This document shows positions 7,906-17,241 of a stretch of 64,000 bases of DNA, one piece after another (position 1 is the stretch's first letter; every line of letters starts with the position of its first letter). The notes under the pieces were generated by a model. That model was not told where the DNA came from. It was given only the letters and a program-made list of their open reading frames with translations, and ran no database searches. Source of the DNA: Gemmatimonadaceae bacterium. GTDB lineage: Bacteria; Gemmatimonadota; Gemmatimonadetes; Gemmatimonadales; Gemmatimonadaceae. Location of the stretch: positions 186,001 to 250,000 of the forward strand of contig JADZAN010000009.1 in the NCBI GenBank assembly GCA_020852815.1, written 5' to 3'. The translations under genes and the position numbers were made by a program.

Positions 7906-8847
7906 TCAGGCCGAAACGCTGGCGGTGCGCGCGACTTCGACGATCTCCGCTGCGGAGGCGCGGATGGCCCACGCGATTCCGCGTTGCTCGATGGCGGCCT
8001 CCACCATGCGAGCACCGATGAAATACCCCGCGCGCTCGGGGATGACGATGCGATCGACCGTGCGGGCATCGTCGCTGGTGCCACCCATGAGGTAGCGCAG
8101 GCGCAGCCCCAGCGCGTGGTGGTCGAACTCCTGCGTGATGGCCCGCGTGATGTGCGTCTCGAGTTCGCGCACGCGTTGATACTGGCGTCGACCGTAGCCG
8201 TAGTACTCCCACGCGGCGTGCCCGGGGCTCACGAGTCGGGCGACGCTGACGGCGAGCCCTTCGTTGATGACGAGTTCGCGCACCGAGGCGCGCCGCCCCG
8301 ATTCCCAGTAGGAATAGTAGCCGTCGGCTTCGTCGATGAGCTGTCGCATCTCGCTGCGACTGGCGGGTGACGTATAGCGGACGACGTGCGCGATTTCGTG
8401 GGCGAGCCAGAGAGGAATCAGCTCGGGATCGAGTCCGAGGCCCTGGGTGTCCGGATTGGCGATCCCGGTGAAGTGCTCGAGGCAGACGAAAGCGACACCG
8501 CGCCCGGCGACGACGAGTTCGCCGGCATTGGCGCCGCCGACACCGACCATGAGGACGACGTCGAGGTCAACGTCGGTGCCTAACAACTCGGCGCACCGGG
8601 CTTCGGTCTCGCGCGCGAGCGCGACGACGTCGGTACGCTCCAGCATCGTGCGCAGGTCGGAGCGATCGGCCTGCGCGGTCATGCGGACCACTTCGAGGAA
8701 GTGCTCGCTATCCGGGTCGAAGACGTAGTTGTGCCAGTAGGCGGACAGCCTGGCGCGGTGTGCGTCGAAGTACTGCTGGTAGGCGGCGACTCGATCGGTG
8801 CTGTTCAGGACTGCGAAGAAGTCCGGCAGCAGATTGATGAGCATCAA
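7906..8847 (-). CDS. Predicted zinc metalloprotease (HExxH; DUF2268-like)
   Basis: The 313-residue protein has a zinc-protease motif HEIAH at residues 150-154. An ENGLA-like element (INEGLA) about 45 residues later probably carries the third ligand glutamate. This spacing and the surrounding sequence resemble DUF2268-type predicted Zn-dependent proteases. No signal peptide is evident, so a cytoplasmic location is likely, although the N-terminus is mildly hydrophobic. ATGs at 8847 and 8844 are both possible. It is a stand-alone gene converging on mnmE. Proteolysis is inferred from the motif; the substrate is unknown. Confidence 0.72.
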   Translation of the reverse strand: MMLINLLPDFFAVLNSTDRVAAYQQYFDAHRARLSAYWHNYVFDPDSEHFLEVVRMTAQADRSDLRTMLERTDVVALARETEARCAELLGTDVDLDVVLMVGVGGANAGELVVAGRGVAFVCLEHFTGIANPDTQGLGLDPELIPLWLAHEIAHVVRYTSPASRSEMRQLIDEADGYYSYWESGRRASVRELVINEGLAVSVARLVSPGHAAWEYYGYGRRQYQRVRELETHITRAITQEFDHHALGLRLRYLMGGTSDDARTVDRIVIPERAGYFIGARMVEAAIEQRGIAWAIRASAAEIVEVARTASVSA

Positions 8848-9002
8848 CGACCAAGGCGCGGGTGGCTCGGCGCAGCGTATCCCGGAATGGGGCGGAATGT
8901 AGTAATGCTCGTGTTTGCGAACAAGAGACGTTTTTCACAGTGATCGCCAGCTGCTGTGAGTCCGAGCAACGGACGACGGAGTACCGCGCGGGAAACGCGG
9001 AC

Positions 9003-9160
9003 GATGTGGACGATGTGGACGAGGCGTCCGACGCGGCCGATGCGGCCGATGCGGCCGATGGAAAACGCGAATGCTGCACGCGGCGCGTCAGTGCCCCTCA
9101 GTGCGCCTCAGTGCGCCTCAGTGCGCCTCTCAGCGCCGCAGTGCGCCTCTCAGCGCCGCA
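9003..9160. repeat. Low-complexity tandem repeats in the gap before upp
   Basis: The 328 bases between the protease gene and upp hold no convincing gene. They hold consecutive short tandem arrays: gatgtggac twice (9003-9020), gcggccgat three times (9033-9059), about four 10-base units like cagtgcgcct (9089-9128) and a 20-base unit twice (9121-9160). The arrays end 13 bases from the upp stop codon. Such repeats are prone to slippage, and they could disturb any terminator for upp. Confidence 0.8.
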
Positions 9161-9173
9161 GTACTCCAGCGCC

Positions 9174-9845
9174 TCAGCGCGTCCCGAAGAGGCGATCGCC
9201 GGCGTCGCCGAGCCCTGGCAGGATGTAGCCGTGCGCGTTGAGTTCGCGATCGAGCGACGCGCAGTAGATGGGGACGTCGGGATGCGCGTCGTGGACACGC
9301 GCCACCCCTTCCGGCGCCGCGACCAAGCAGAGAAAGCGGATGCGCGTGGCGCCGGTGCGCTTGAGGGAGTCGATCGCCGAGACGGCGCTACCGCCCGTGG
9401 CGAGCATGGGGTCGAGAAGGAAGAAGTCTCGCTCCGCGGCGTCGCCCGGGACCTTGAAGTAGTAGTCGACCGGTTCGAGCGTGTCGTGATCGCGATACAG
9501 CCCGATGTGGCCGACGCGTGCTGATGGCACCAGGCGAAGGATTCCCTCGACCATCCCGAGCCCTGCGCGAAGGATGGGGACGAGCGTGAGCTTCTTCCCG
9601 CTCACTTGCCACCCGGTGGCCTGCTCGAGTGGCGTTTGCACGACGATCTCATCGAGCGACAACGTCGCCGTCGCTTCGTAGGCCATGAGCATCGCGATTT
9701 CGTCGACGAGTTCCTTGAAGATCTTCTTTGGCGTTCGGCGATCGCGCATCAGCGTGAGCTTGTGCTGGATGAGCGGATGCCTGACGATCGTGAGCGATGG
9801 ACGCGCGGCGCGCGATGGCGTCGAGCCGGCAGGGGTGTTGTGCAT
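9174..9845 (-). CDS. upp: Uracil phosphoribosyltransferase
   Basis: The enzyme converts uracil and PRPP to UMP for pyrimidine salvage. The sequence reads through [15 protein letters not shown], the [10 protein letters not shown] segment, the PRPP loop [10 protein letters not shown] and the C-terminal uracil-binding stretch [25 protein letters not shown], all family hallmarks. The ATG at 9845 gives 223 residues with a short Ala/Pro/Ser-rich lead, close to the usual 208-210. An upstream in-frame ATG would add 19 residues unlike the family. The gene diverges from the beta-CASP hydrolase gene. Confidence 0.95.
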   Translation of the reverse strand: MHNTPAGSTPSRAARPSLTIVRHPLIQHKLTLMRDRRTPKKIFKELVDEIAMLMAYEATATLSLDEIVVQTPLEQATGWQVSGKKLTLVPILRAGLGMVEGILRLVPSARVGHIGLYRDHDTLEPVDYYFKVPGDAAERDFFLLDPMLATGGSAVSAIDSLKRTGATRIRFLCLVAAPEGVARVHDAHPDVPIYCASLDRELNAHGYILPGLGDAGDRLFGTR

Positions 9846-9952
9846 GGCGGCCAAGGTACTAATTTCGCGCGCACCGCAGAAGACGGCGCGCGCCGGGCAC
9901 ACTCATGTCGCCCATGGGCGGCACCTGCACCAGGGAGAGTGAGAGCGCAGCT

Positions 9953-11335
9953 GTGGAGATCCAGTTTGCAGGGGCCGCCCGTGAGGTCACCGGGTCGTGT
10001 CACATCGTCCGGGTAAACGGCAAGATGCTGGCGCTCGACTTTGGCCTGTTCCAGGGGCGACGTGCCGAGTCGGAGGAGAAGAACCGGCGCCTCCCGTTCG
10101 ATGTGCAGGAGCTGGACGCCGTCGTTCTCTCGCATGCCCACATCGATCACTCTGGGCGCCTCCCCCTCCTGATGCGCGAGGGGTACCAGCAGACGATCTG
10201 GTGCACGCCGGCCACGCGCGACCTGTGCGCGATCATGCTCGCCGATTCGGCGCACATCCAGGAAAAGGATGCAGAGCACCTAAGCCGCCACAACAAGGCA
10301 CACGCCGACCCGTTGTACACGGCGCGCGACGCGGCGCGAACGGTTGAGCAGATGATCTCGGTCCCCTTCAAGAAGCGGGTCGAGATCCTTCCCGGCGTGC
10401 AGCTCACGTTCGTCGAGGCGGGACACATCCTCGGCTCGGCGTCGGTGATCCTTGACTGCACCGAGGGAGACACGACGACCCGCCTGGTCTTCTCCGGTGA
10501 CATCGGGCGATCGGGACTCCCGATCATTCGTGACCCCGAACCGCCCGAAGGGGCGGATATCGTCATCATGGAGTCGACGTACGGGAACCGCGACCACCCG
10601 GCGTTCGAGGATGCCCAGGCTCGACTCGCGGCGATCGTGAGCCAGACGGCGAAGCGCGGCGGGAAGCTCCTGATCCCGGCGTTCGCGGTGGGGCGCACGC
10701 AGGAACTCGTCTACGAACTCCACGCGCTCGCGCGCGCGGGGAAGATTCCCGAGATCCCGATCTTCATCGACTCGCCGCTCGCCATCGACGCCACGTCGGT
10801 CTTCGAGATGCACCCCGACATCTTCGATCGCTCGGAGCGGATGGTGCAGGATGCGTCGAACCTGTTTCGTTTCGACCTGGTGCGATACACGCGCGACACC
10901 GCGGAGTCGAAAGCGCTCAACACGATGCGCGGCCCCATGGTGGTGATCGCGGCATCGGGGATGGCAGAGTCGGGGCGCATCCTGCATCATCTGCTGAATG
11001 GGGCCGACGATCCGCGCAACACGATCCTCATCGTCGGCTTCATGGCCGAGCACACGCTGGGGCGGCGCATCCTCGAGAAGCAGCCGGTGATCAAGGTGTT
11101 CGGTGACGAGGTGCCACTGCGCGCGCAGGTCGAGGTGCTCAACGGGTACAGCGCGCATGGCGACCGCACCGACCTGCGCGAGTGGATCCGACACGTTCGG
11201 GGGCAGGGGAGCGCTCCGCGCACGGTCTTCCTCGTGCACGGCGAGGCGGAGGCGCAGGACGCGTTCGCCGAGGCGCTGCGCACCGACGGATTCCACGTCG
11301 TGGTGCCGTCACTCGGCGAGCGCGTGCACGTCTGA
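9953..11335 (+). CDS. Metallo-beta-lactamase-fold hydrolase with beta-CASP domain (RNA-specific type)
   Basis: This belongs to the beta-CASP family of zinc-dependent nucleases (CPSF73/YSH1-like). Visible motifs are REVTGSCH and DFGLFQG near the N-terminus, the zinc motif SHAHIDHSG, FSGDIG, the beta-CASP landmark MESTYGNRDH, PAFAVGRTQEL, and the late SAHGD motif. The length is about 460 residues. GTG 9953 follows a purine-rich stretch at 9933-9940 and starts just before the conserved core; ATG 9905 is an alternative adding 16 unconserved residues. It is likely an RNA exo- or endonuclease in the cytoplasm. The exact substrate cannot be read from sequence. Confidence 0.88.
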   Translation: MEIQFAGAAREVTGSCHIVRVNGKMLALDFGLFQGRRAESEEKNRRLPFDVQELDAVVLSHAHIDHSGRLPLLMREGYQQTIWCTPATRDLCAIMLADSAHIQEKDAEHLSRHNKAHADPLYTARDAARTVEQMISVPFKKRVEILPGVQLTFVEAGHILGSASVILDCTEGDTTTRLVFSGDIGRSGLPIIRDPEPPEGADIVIMESTYGNRDHPAFEDAQARLAAIVSQTAKRGGKLLIPAFAVGRTQELVYELHALARAGKIPEIPIFIDSPLAIDATSVFEMHPDIFDRSERMVQDASNLFRFDLVRYTRDTAESKALNTMRGPMVVIAASGMAESGRILHHLLNGADDPRNTILIVGFMAEHTLGRRILEKQPVIKVFGDEVPLRAQVEVLNGYSAHGDRTDLREWIRHVRGQGSAPRTVFLVHGEAEAQDAFAEALRTDGFHVVVPSLGERVHV

Positions 11336-11356
11336 GCGACGACACCGCGCCCTTCG

Positions 11357-11944
11357 ATGCCCGCCGCCAAACGCCAGGATGTGCGCGCGAGTGAAGCGCG
11401 CGAGCGACTGTTGCAGGCCACGTTGCGTTGCGCCGCGCGCGACGGGGGCGCAGCGCTGTCGCTGCAGGCCATCGCAGAAGAGGCAGCGGTGTCGAAGGCG
11501 CTCGTCCTCTATCACTATCGTGACAAGGAGCAGTTGCTTGCCACGGCGATTCGCTGGCTCACCGCGCGCTTGCTGGAGCGCGAGGGGAAAGCGCTGGTGC
11601 AGTCCACCGCGAGTTCGGTGCTGGAGGACTACTGGCGATGGCTGGAGGAGGAGATCAGCGAAGGCGAGCTACGCGTCTTGATCGAGTTGTCGCAGGAGCG
11701 GGGGGACGAGACGCGACGTGCGTTGGAGGAATCGTCGCTGCAACGCCAGGCGCGCGCCGAACAGACGGTCGCACGCGTCTTCCAGTTGCTGGACCTGTCG
11801 CCGCGGCTTCCGGCGGCGATGATCGCGGCGAGTGAGCTGGCCTTCCGCGACGGGCTGGTCCTGTGGGCGTGGAGACAACCCGATCGCAGCGCTCGCGTCT
11901 CGTTCGACGTGTTCTGGCTGTCACTTCTCAGTCTGGCGCGCTGA
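11357..11944 (+). CDS. TetR/AcrR family transcriptional regulator
   Basis: The 195-residue protein has an N-terminal TetR helix-turn-helix (residues about 12-60: RERLLQATLRCAARDG, LQAIAEEAAVSKALVLYHYRDKEQLLATAI) and a helical C-terminal ligand-binding domain rich in Glu/Arg. It follows the beta-CASP gene by 21 bases and could be co-transcribed. TetR proteins usually repress a nearby gene until a small molecule binds. No target operator is obvious, and the downstream YdcF gene is only one candidate target. Confidence 0.9.
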   Translation: MPAAKRQDVRASEARERLLQATLRCAARDGGAALSLQAIAEEAAVSKALVLYHYRDKEQLLATAIRWLTARLLEREGKALVQSTASSVLEDYWRWLEEEISEGELRVLIELSQERGDETRRALEESSLQRQARAEQTVARVFQLLDLSPRLPAAMIAASELAFRDGLVLWAWRQPDRSARVSFDVFWLSLLSLAR

Positions 11945-11984
11945 GTCACGCCTGAGTCAGGCCTGAGTCGCGTCTGAGTCGCGC
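11941..11984. repeat. Four tandem 11-bp units (CTGAGTC + 4)
   Basis: CTGAGTC recurs at 11941, 11952, 11963 and 11974 with exact 11-base spacing and slightly varied intervening bases. The first unit contains the TetR stop codon. The spacing is one helical turn, so a protein-binding array is conceivable, but simple tandem duplication is the plainer reading. Confidence 0.75.
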
Positions 11985-12047
11985 GTAGGCTCATCGGGTG
12001 CGGTCGCGACTATCCGGGTGGGATGCCGCGGGCTTATAGTTCGCGCG

Positions 12048-12665
12048 ATGGGTTCCGCCGCCTGGACGAATCGACGCATCGCCCTGATGGGGGCACGCCT
12101 CCTGGTGGTGGCGTGGCTGGTGTCGCTCGGCGGCGTCCTGTTGTGGGGGACGCGCGATGCGGCGCGTGCGTCGGACGCGATCGTCGTGCTCGGCGCTGCC
12201 CAGTATGACGGGCGTCCTTCCCCGGTGTTGCGCGCGCGCCTGGACCACGCGCTCTCGTTATGGAAGCGCGGCCTGGCGCCGCGGGTGATCCTTACCGGCG
12301 GCAAGGGAGCGGGCGACACGACGAGCGAGGCAGCGGTGGGGCGCGTGTACATGTTGCGGCGCGGCGTTCCCGACACGGCGTTGCTGATGGAAAACGAGGG
12401 GCGCAGCACGGCCGAGTCGCTGGGCGGCGTGGCGCGGCTCGCGAAGCGGCGCGGGATCGAGGATATCATCCTCGTGTCGGACCCGTTTCACATGATGCGG
12501 CTGCAGATCCTGGCGTGGCGGCACGGCCTGCACGCCGTCCCCTCCCCCACGTTGACGAGCCCCATCTCGGCCAACCGCATGGAGTCTGTCGGGTATATCC
12601 TGTCGGAGTCGCTCAAGGTGCCACTGACGGCACTGCTGGCGCTGACGCCGGCCATGTCAAACTAG
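12048..12665 (+). CDS. YdcF family (DUF218) membrane-anchored protein
   Basis: An N-terminal membrane segment (about residues 8-32) precedes the DUF218/YdcF domain, visible as SDAIVVLGAAQYDGRPSPVL, RLDHALSLWKRG, VILTGGKGAGD, ENEGRSTAESL and VSDPFHMMR. The family includes ElyC/SanA-type proteins tied to envelope maintenance and possibly to nucleotide or S-adenosylmethionine binding; a precise reaction is not established. The ATG at 12048 places the membrane helix at the N-terminus; a start at 12018 adds ten residues. It stands alone between the 11-bp repeats and a secreted-protein gene. Confidence 0.82.
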   Translation: MGSAAWTNRRIALMGARLLVVAWLVSLGGVLLWGTRDAARASDAIVVLGAAQYDGRPSPVLRARLDHALSLWKRGLAPRVILTGGKGAGDTTSEAAVGRVYMLRRGVPDTALLMENEGRSTAESLGGVARLAKRRGIEDIILVSDPFHMMRLQILAWRHGLHAVPSPTLTSPISANRMESVGYILSESLKVPLTALLALTPAMSN

Positions 12666-12700
12666 GAAAAGCCACAGACGGCCCACCGGTGAACCAGTCG

Positions 12701-13465
12701 ATGACCGGACGAGACGCGCGGAGTTGGTGCACATCGTGGGGTGGTGCGGGTGCCGCGAGGCGTGCGGTCCGGTCGCGGTGCGCGGTGCGCGCCGCTCACC
12801 TGTCGCGAGTCATAGCGGTTGTGGGAATGCTTGTCGCGGGACGGCCGGCGCCGGCGCTGGCGCAGGTGACGGGAGTCGATACCGTCGCTGCGGAGGGTGC
12901 ACGACGCGAACGCCGGGCGCCCGAACTGCTGCTGCAGCCGGGGATGATGACGGCCGACTTCGTCTCGGCGCCCGCGGGATATCCGGCTACGAGTGGGTTC
13001 AACCTGCGTTTCGCAACGCTCGTCCCCTCATCGTCGGCGTGGTGGACGCTCATCGTGGGGGCGAGCGTGACGCCGTATGGGACGTCGGGTGTCACGCCGC
13101 GGAGCACGAACACCCCGGTCGTCTTCATCGGGAACGTCTTTCCCGGGGTGCCGGCGCGGCGCACGGGGGGATGGTTCGAGCTGCAGTTTCCCGTGTACCT
13201 CACGTACAGCTACGGCGGCGGCGGGGCGCGCAACAGCCAGATCTACGGCCGTGACGTCGTGGCCGAGGCAGCGTTGCAGGTGTACGTCGGCCGCAAGGTG
13301 CTGCGTGACCTTGGCCCCGGCTTCTCCCGGTTGCGGCTGTATGCCATGGTGAACCAGTTGATGACCCCGAACGAAGATCCGGTGAACGGGAAGACGGACC
13401 GCTTCAATCCCGTGGCGTTGTACGGGCTCACGATCCCCATTGGGGGAGCTCGGGACGCGCGCTGA
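12701..13465 (+). CDS. Hypothetical exported protein, beta-rich
   Basis: No family is recognised. The 254-residue product starts with a long basic region, then a hydrophobic signal (VIAVVGMLVAGRPAPALA) before AQV, so it is probably exported; a GTG near 12785 would give a more ordinary signal peptide. The mature part has alternating hydrophobic and aromatic residues (WWTLIVGASVTPYG, WFELQFPVYLTYSYGG, LRLYAMVNQLM) that suggest beta strands, as in small outer-membrane proteins. It lies 35 bases after the ydcF-like gene and may be co-transcribed. Confidence 0.65.
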   Translation: MTGRDARSWCTSWGGAGAARRAVRSRCAVRAAHLSRVIAVVGMLVAGRPAPALAQVTGVDTVAAEGARRERRAPELLLQPGMMTADFVSAPAGYPATSGFNLRFATLVPSSSAWWTLIVGASVTPYGTSGVTPRSTNTPVVFIGNVFPGVPARRTGGWFELQFPVYLTYSYGGGGARNSQIYGRDVVAEAALQVYVGRKVLRDLGPGFSRLRLYAMVNQLMTPNEDPVNGKTDRFNPVALYGLTIPIGGARDAR

Positions 13466-13576
13466 GGCGTTGCGGCCGACGGCGCTGGGCTGAGCGCACG
13501 CAGCACATGCAGCACCGCACGAGCTGCTGCCGGGCAACGCCAAGCTTCAGAACAACGCCACCCATCCGACAGAGTC

Positions 13577-14905
13577 ATGCAGCTACCCATCGAGACGTAC
13601 ACACTGGCGAACGGACTGCGCGTGACGCTGTCGGAAGATCACACGGCGCCCATCGTGGCGGTGAACCTCTGGTATCACGTGGGGAGCGCGAATGAGCGCC
13701 CGGAACGCACGGGGTTCGCGCACCTGTTCGAGCACATGCTGTTCCAGGGGTCGGAGCACGTAGCAGCCAACGAGCACTTCGAGCTCGTGCAGCGCGCGGG
13801 CGGAACGCTCAACGGCTCGACGTGGCTGGAGCGCACCAACTACTACGAAACGCTCCCGTCGAACCAGCTGTCGCTGGCGCTGTGGCTTGAAGCGGATCGC
13901 ATGGCGAGGTTGCTGGCGGCCATGACGCAGGAGAAGCTCGACACGCAGCGGGACGTGGTGAAGAACGAGCGCCGCTGGTCGGTGGACAACCAGCCGTACG
14001 GGACGTGGTGGGAGCGCCTACCGGCGCTGGCCTTCCCGCCGGAGCATCCGTTTCATCACTCGCTGATTGGGTCGATGGAGCACCTGAGCGATGCGACGCT
14101 CGAGGATGTCGCCGACTTCTTCCGTACGTACTACACGCCGGACAACGCGGTGCTGTCGATTGTTGGAGATTTCGACACCGCTGAGGCGAAGGCGCTGGTG
14201 GAGGCGCATTTCGGCGCCATTCCGCGCGGGAGCGGTCGCCCTCCGCTCCCCGACATGTCGGTACCATCGGTCTTTGGGGAGTGGCGTCGCGAAGTGGTGG
14301 CCGACGACGTGATGGTGCCGCGCCTTTTCCTGGCGCTGCGGAGCCCGGTACTTGGCGCCGACGCGTACTTCGCCGCGTCGGTAGCGGGGGGAGTGCTGGG
14401 AATGGGGCGTGGGAGCCGGCTCTACCAGCAGCTGGTGCGCGAGCGTCAGCTGGCGAGTGCTGTCTCGGTCTTCACCTTCGACCTGGCCAAGGGGACCGAT
14501 CTCCTGATCATCGACATCACGGGGCGGCCCGGCGTGTCGGGGGAGACGCTCGAGGCGGCGGTGGGCGAAGTGCTGGACACGATGCAGAGCGATGGGGTGC
14601 GCGAGGCTGAAGTGTCACGGGCCACCGCCATGATCTGCACCGACCTGGTTTCGTCGCTGCAGTCGGCGCAGGGGCGCGCCGACAAATTGTCCCAGTTTGC
14701 GACCTATTTCGGCGATCCGGCACAAGCCAACGCGCTCGTGGATCGCTTCCAGCGTGTGAGTGTTGACGACGTGAACCGCCTGGCGCGCGAGCGCTTCGGG
14801 CGCGACAATCGCGCCACGCTGCTGTATGTCCCGCGCGCGGGAGAGGATGCGGGGGCGGCTGGTGGTGGTGCGGCTGATGGGACAGCCGTGGAGGTGGGGC
14901 GATGA
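13577..14905 (+). CDS. M16 family zinc peptidase, catalytic subunit (cytoplasmic type)
   Basis: The inverted zinc motif HLFEH (residues 49-53) with a downstream ligand Glu in KNERRW (about 131) marks an active M16B peptidase. The rest follows the family: LANGLRVTLSEDHTAPIVAVNLWYHVGS at the start and the R/Y region (GSRLYQQLVRERQLA) in the second half. At 442 residues it is a single-chain half-size enzyme. No signal peptide is visible. Its stop overlaps the next ATG (ATGA at 14902-14905), and that partner lacks the zinc motif, the usual arrangement of heterodimeric M16 peptidases. Confidence 0.92.
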   Translation: MQLPIETYTLANGLRVTLSEDHTAPIVAVNLWYHVGSANERPERTGFAHLFEHMLFQGSEHVAANEHFELVQRAGGTLNGSTWLERTNYYETLPSNQLSLALWLEADRMARLLAAMTQEKLDTQRDVVKNERRWSVDNQPYGTWWERLPALAFPPEHPFHHSLIGSMEHLSDATLEDVADFFRTYYTPDNAVLSIVGDFDTAEAKALVEAHFGAIPRGSGRPPLPDMSVPSVFGEWRREVVADDVMVPRLFLALRSPVLGADAYFAASVAGGVLGMGRGSRLYQQLVRERQLASAVSVFTFDLAKGTDLLIIDITGRPGVSGETLEAAVGEVLDTMQSDGVREAEVSRATAMICTDLVSSLQSAQGRADKLSQFATYFGDPAQANALVDRFQRVSVDDVNRLARERFGRDNRATLLYVPRAGEDAGAAGGGAADGTAVEVGR

Positions 14906-16281
14906 GCGGATCGACTTCCGGCGGACGCCCCACGCCAGGCGTGGCGCGCCCCTATGCGTTTCCCGCCGTGGAATCGCAGCGCTTTGCCAACGGCCTCGAG
15001 GCACTGGTGGTTCCGTTGCGGCGGCTCCCGCTGGCCACCGTGCTCCTGATGTCGGATGCGGGCGCCGAGTGCGACGCGGTTGCAGCTGCGGGCACGGCCC
15101 AGCTGACCACCGAGGCGCTGGCCGAGGGGACGCGATCGCGCGACGCGGTCGCGCTGGCCGGGACGTTCGAGCAGCTCGGCGGGTCGCTGGATACGGGGGT
15201 GGCGTGGACGCACGCCACGTGCAGCACGACGGTGCTGGCCACGCGGCTGCCGGGTGCGTTGCAGCTGCTGGCCGAGGTGCTGCGCGAGCCGTCGTTCCCC
15301 GAGGGGGAAGTTGATCGCCTGCGTGAGGAGCAGCTGGCGGCGCTACTGCAGCAGCGCGCCGAGCCGCGCGGGTTGGCCGACGACATGTTCGCGCGCTTCT
15401 GCTTTGTCGCGGCGAGCCGCTATGCCGTGGGCGAAGCGGGCGACGAGGCAGGAGTGGCGCCGTTGACGCGGCGCGAGGTGGTCGCGCACCACGCGCGCTA
15501 TGTCGTGCCGGCGCGCAGCCGGGTGATCGTGGTGGGCGACGTGGAGGTGGCGCAGGTGATGCAGCTGGCGGAAGAGACGCTGGGCGCGTGGCGGCGCGAT
15601 GGCGAAGTTGCCCCCGCGATCGATGTCGGCGCCGCTACCGCCGGACGTGGGCTCCACCTCGTGGCAAAGGACGACGCCCCGCAGACCGAGTTGCGCATCG
15701 GGCACCCCTCGGTGCCGCGCGCCCATCGCGACTTCCATGCGCTCACCGTGATGAACGCGATCCTGGGCGGACTGTTCAACTCGCGCATCAACCTCAACCT
15801 GCGCGAGGTGCACGCCTACACGTACGGTGCCTTCTCGCAGTTCGACTGGCGCCGCTACGCGTCGCTGTTCGAAGTCTCCACCGCGGTGCGCAGCGACGTG
15901 ACCGGGGCGGCGGTCACCGAGATCATGGGCGAGATCGCGCGCATGCGCGACGAACGGGTGAGCGACGCCGAGTTGTCGCTGGCGGTGGACTACCTCACCG
16001 GGGTCTTTCCCATTCGCTTCGAGACGTCGGCCGCAATTGCCGGGGCGCTGGCGACGCGCGCTGGATTTGCCCTCCCGGCGAACTACTTCGACGAGTATCG
16101 CGCCCGCATCGCCGCGGTCACCGCCGACGATGTGCTGCGCGTCGCGCAGCTGCACCTGGACCCGGCTCGCCTGCAGGTGGTGGCGGTGGGTGACCCGTTG
16201 CAGGTGCGCGGACAACTGGAATCACTCGCCCTGGGCGAGGTGCGCAGCTACGACGCGACCGGTGCGCGCCTCGAGGGGTGA
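14902..16281 (+). CDS. M16 family peptidase-like protein, non-catalytic partner
   Basis: The 459-residue protein has the M16 fold (RFANGLEALVVPLRRLPL near the start, INLNLREVHAYTYGAFSQFDW in the C-terminal half). At the position of HxxEH it has AAAGTAQLTTEALAEG instead, so zinc binding is lost. In known M16B heterodimers this subunit supplies the R/Y substrate-binding pair, and the R/Y-like segment is preserved here. It is translationally coupled to the active subunit by the ATGA overlap. Joint action on short peptides is likely; the substrate is unknown. Confidence 0.88.
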   Translation: MSGSTSGGRPTPGVARPYAFPAVESQRFANGLEALVVPLRRLPLATVLLMSDAGAECDAVAAAGTAQLTTEALAEGTRSRDAVALAGTFEQLGGSLDTGVAWTHATCSTTVLATRLPGALQLLAEVLREPSFPEGEVDRLREEQLAALLQQRAEPRGLADDMFARFCFVAASRYAVGEAGDEAGVAPLTRREVVAHHARYVVPARSRVIVVGDVEVAQVMQLAEETLGAWRRDGEVAPAIDVGAATAGRGLHLVAKDDAPQTELRIGHPSVPRAHRDFHALTVMNAILGGLFNSRINLNLREVHAYTYGAFSQFDWRRYASLFEVSTAVRSDVTGAAVTEIMGEIARMRDERVSDAELSLAVDYLTGVFPIRFETSAAIAGALATRAGFALPANYFDEYRARIAAVTADDVLRVAQLHLDPARLQVVAVGDPLQVRGQLESLALGEVRSYDATGARLEG

Positions 16282-16321
16282 CTCCGGGGCCGCCCATACG
16301 ACCCCTATTTCGTACTGAGGT

Positions 16322-16942
16322 GTGACTAAAGTGAGCGACTCCACGCGGGAATCCCCGAAGCACGCGGTCAGCAGCGCCGACGACGGCGCCACCGGCGACT
16401 CTCCGCGGGTGGGTTCGGTGCGTGCCTACCACGGTCGCGTCCTGAATGTCGACCTCGACCGCGTGCGCTTTCCCAACGGGACACTCGGCGAGCTGGAGAT
16501 GATCCGGCATCCCGGCGCCTCGGCGGTGCTCCCCTTCGCCAGCGATCCGGCGGGCGACGATCCGCAGCTCCTCCTCATCCGCCAGTACCGGTATGCTGCG
16601 GAGCGCTTCATCTACGAGATACCGGCGGGGCGGCTGGACCCGGGAGAAACGCCCCTGGCCTGCGCAACTCGCGAACTCCTGGAGGAAACGGGTTGCACCG
16701 CTGCGCGTGTCGAACACCTGATCACGATCTACACGACGCCTGGCTTCACCGACGAGAAGATCCACCTCTTCATGGCGACGGGACTCACCATGGGGGAGAG
16801 CCGGCTGGAGGCGGACGAGTTTATCGAGGTCGTCACCAAGCCGCTCTCCGAGGTCCTGCGACTCATCGAGCAGGGAGAGGTGGTCGACGGCAAGACGCTC
16901 GTGGCGATTCTGTACGCCGCAGGTTTTCGCTGCGGCCGCTGA
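16322..16942 (+). CDS. NUDIX hydrolase, ADP-ribose pyrophosphatase-like
   Basis: A complete NUDIX box begins at GRLDPGE and continues through REL and EETG (roughly residues 101-123), the Mg2+-binding loop that hydrolyses X-linked nucleoside diphosphates. The upstream LLLIRQYRYAAERFIYEIPAG and the downstream FTDEKIHLF resemble ADP-ribose pyrophosphatases. The first 35 residues are polar and probably disordered. GTG starts at 16322 and 16331 are both plausible; the start is uncertain within a few codons. It follows the M16 pair by 40 bases. Confidence 0.9.
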   Translation: MTKVSDSTRESPKHAVSSADDGATGDSPRVGSVRAYHGRVLNVDLDRVRFPNGTLGELEMIRHPGASAVLPFASDPAGDDPQLLLIRQYRYAAERFIYEIPAGRLDPGETPLACATRELLEETGCTAARVEHLITIYTTPGFTDEKIHLFMATGLTMGESRLEADEFIEVVTKPLSEVLRLIEQGEVVDGKTLVAILYAAGFRCGR

Positions 16943-17083
16943 GCTGGCTGAGCTCGCAGGGGGCGCGAGGCGCGTGGGGTGGGGGACCGGTGAGGAGTGT
17001 CCTGAATTCAGGAACAGCGAGCTGTCATCCCCAGAGGACGGGGAGGTGAAACTGGCCGGGACGTAACGTGACGTGCGACACTG

Positions 17084-17108
17084 TAACTACAAGCAAAACC
17101 CGTAGTTA
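17084..17108. promoter_or_regulatory. Inverted repeat upstream of the ECF sigma gene
   Basis: TAACTAC (17084-17090) and GTAGTTA (17102-17108) form a perfect 7-bp inverted repeat with an 11-base centre, about 135 bases before the sigma-factor ATG. It is the only AT-rich symmetrical element in the 299-base gap, which otherwise holds nothing recognisable apart from a CTGAATTCAG palindrome near 17005. It could be an operator or an RNA hairpin. Confidence 0.35.
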
Positions 17109-17241
17109 TGGTATCTGTCACAGTGGCGGAGTGGTTGGGCACGCGGCGTGCCCTTACCGGGAACAGGACTACGGGACCGCTCATGTGTCCACGGGTCCGG
17201 ATGCACGCGACCAACCAGCGAGACCAAAGAGGAGACGCACC

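Noticed and set aside
8862-9524. Plus-strand ORF of 220 codons
   Set aside because: It overlaps upp on the opposite strand and is a product of the tandem repeats and high G+C; its translation resembles no protein.
12260-13465. 401-codon ORF as a single protein
   Set aside because: Its first 147 codons are an alternative frame of the YdcF gene; the exported protein starts at 12701.
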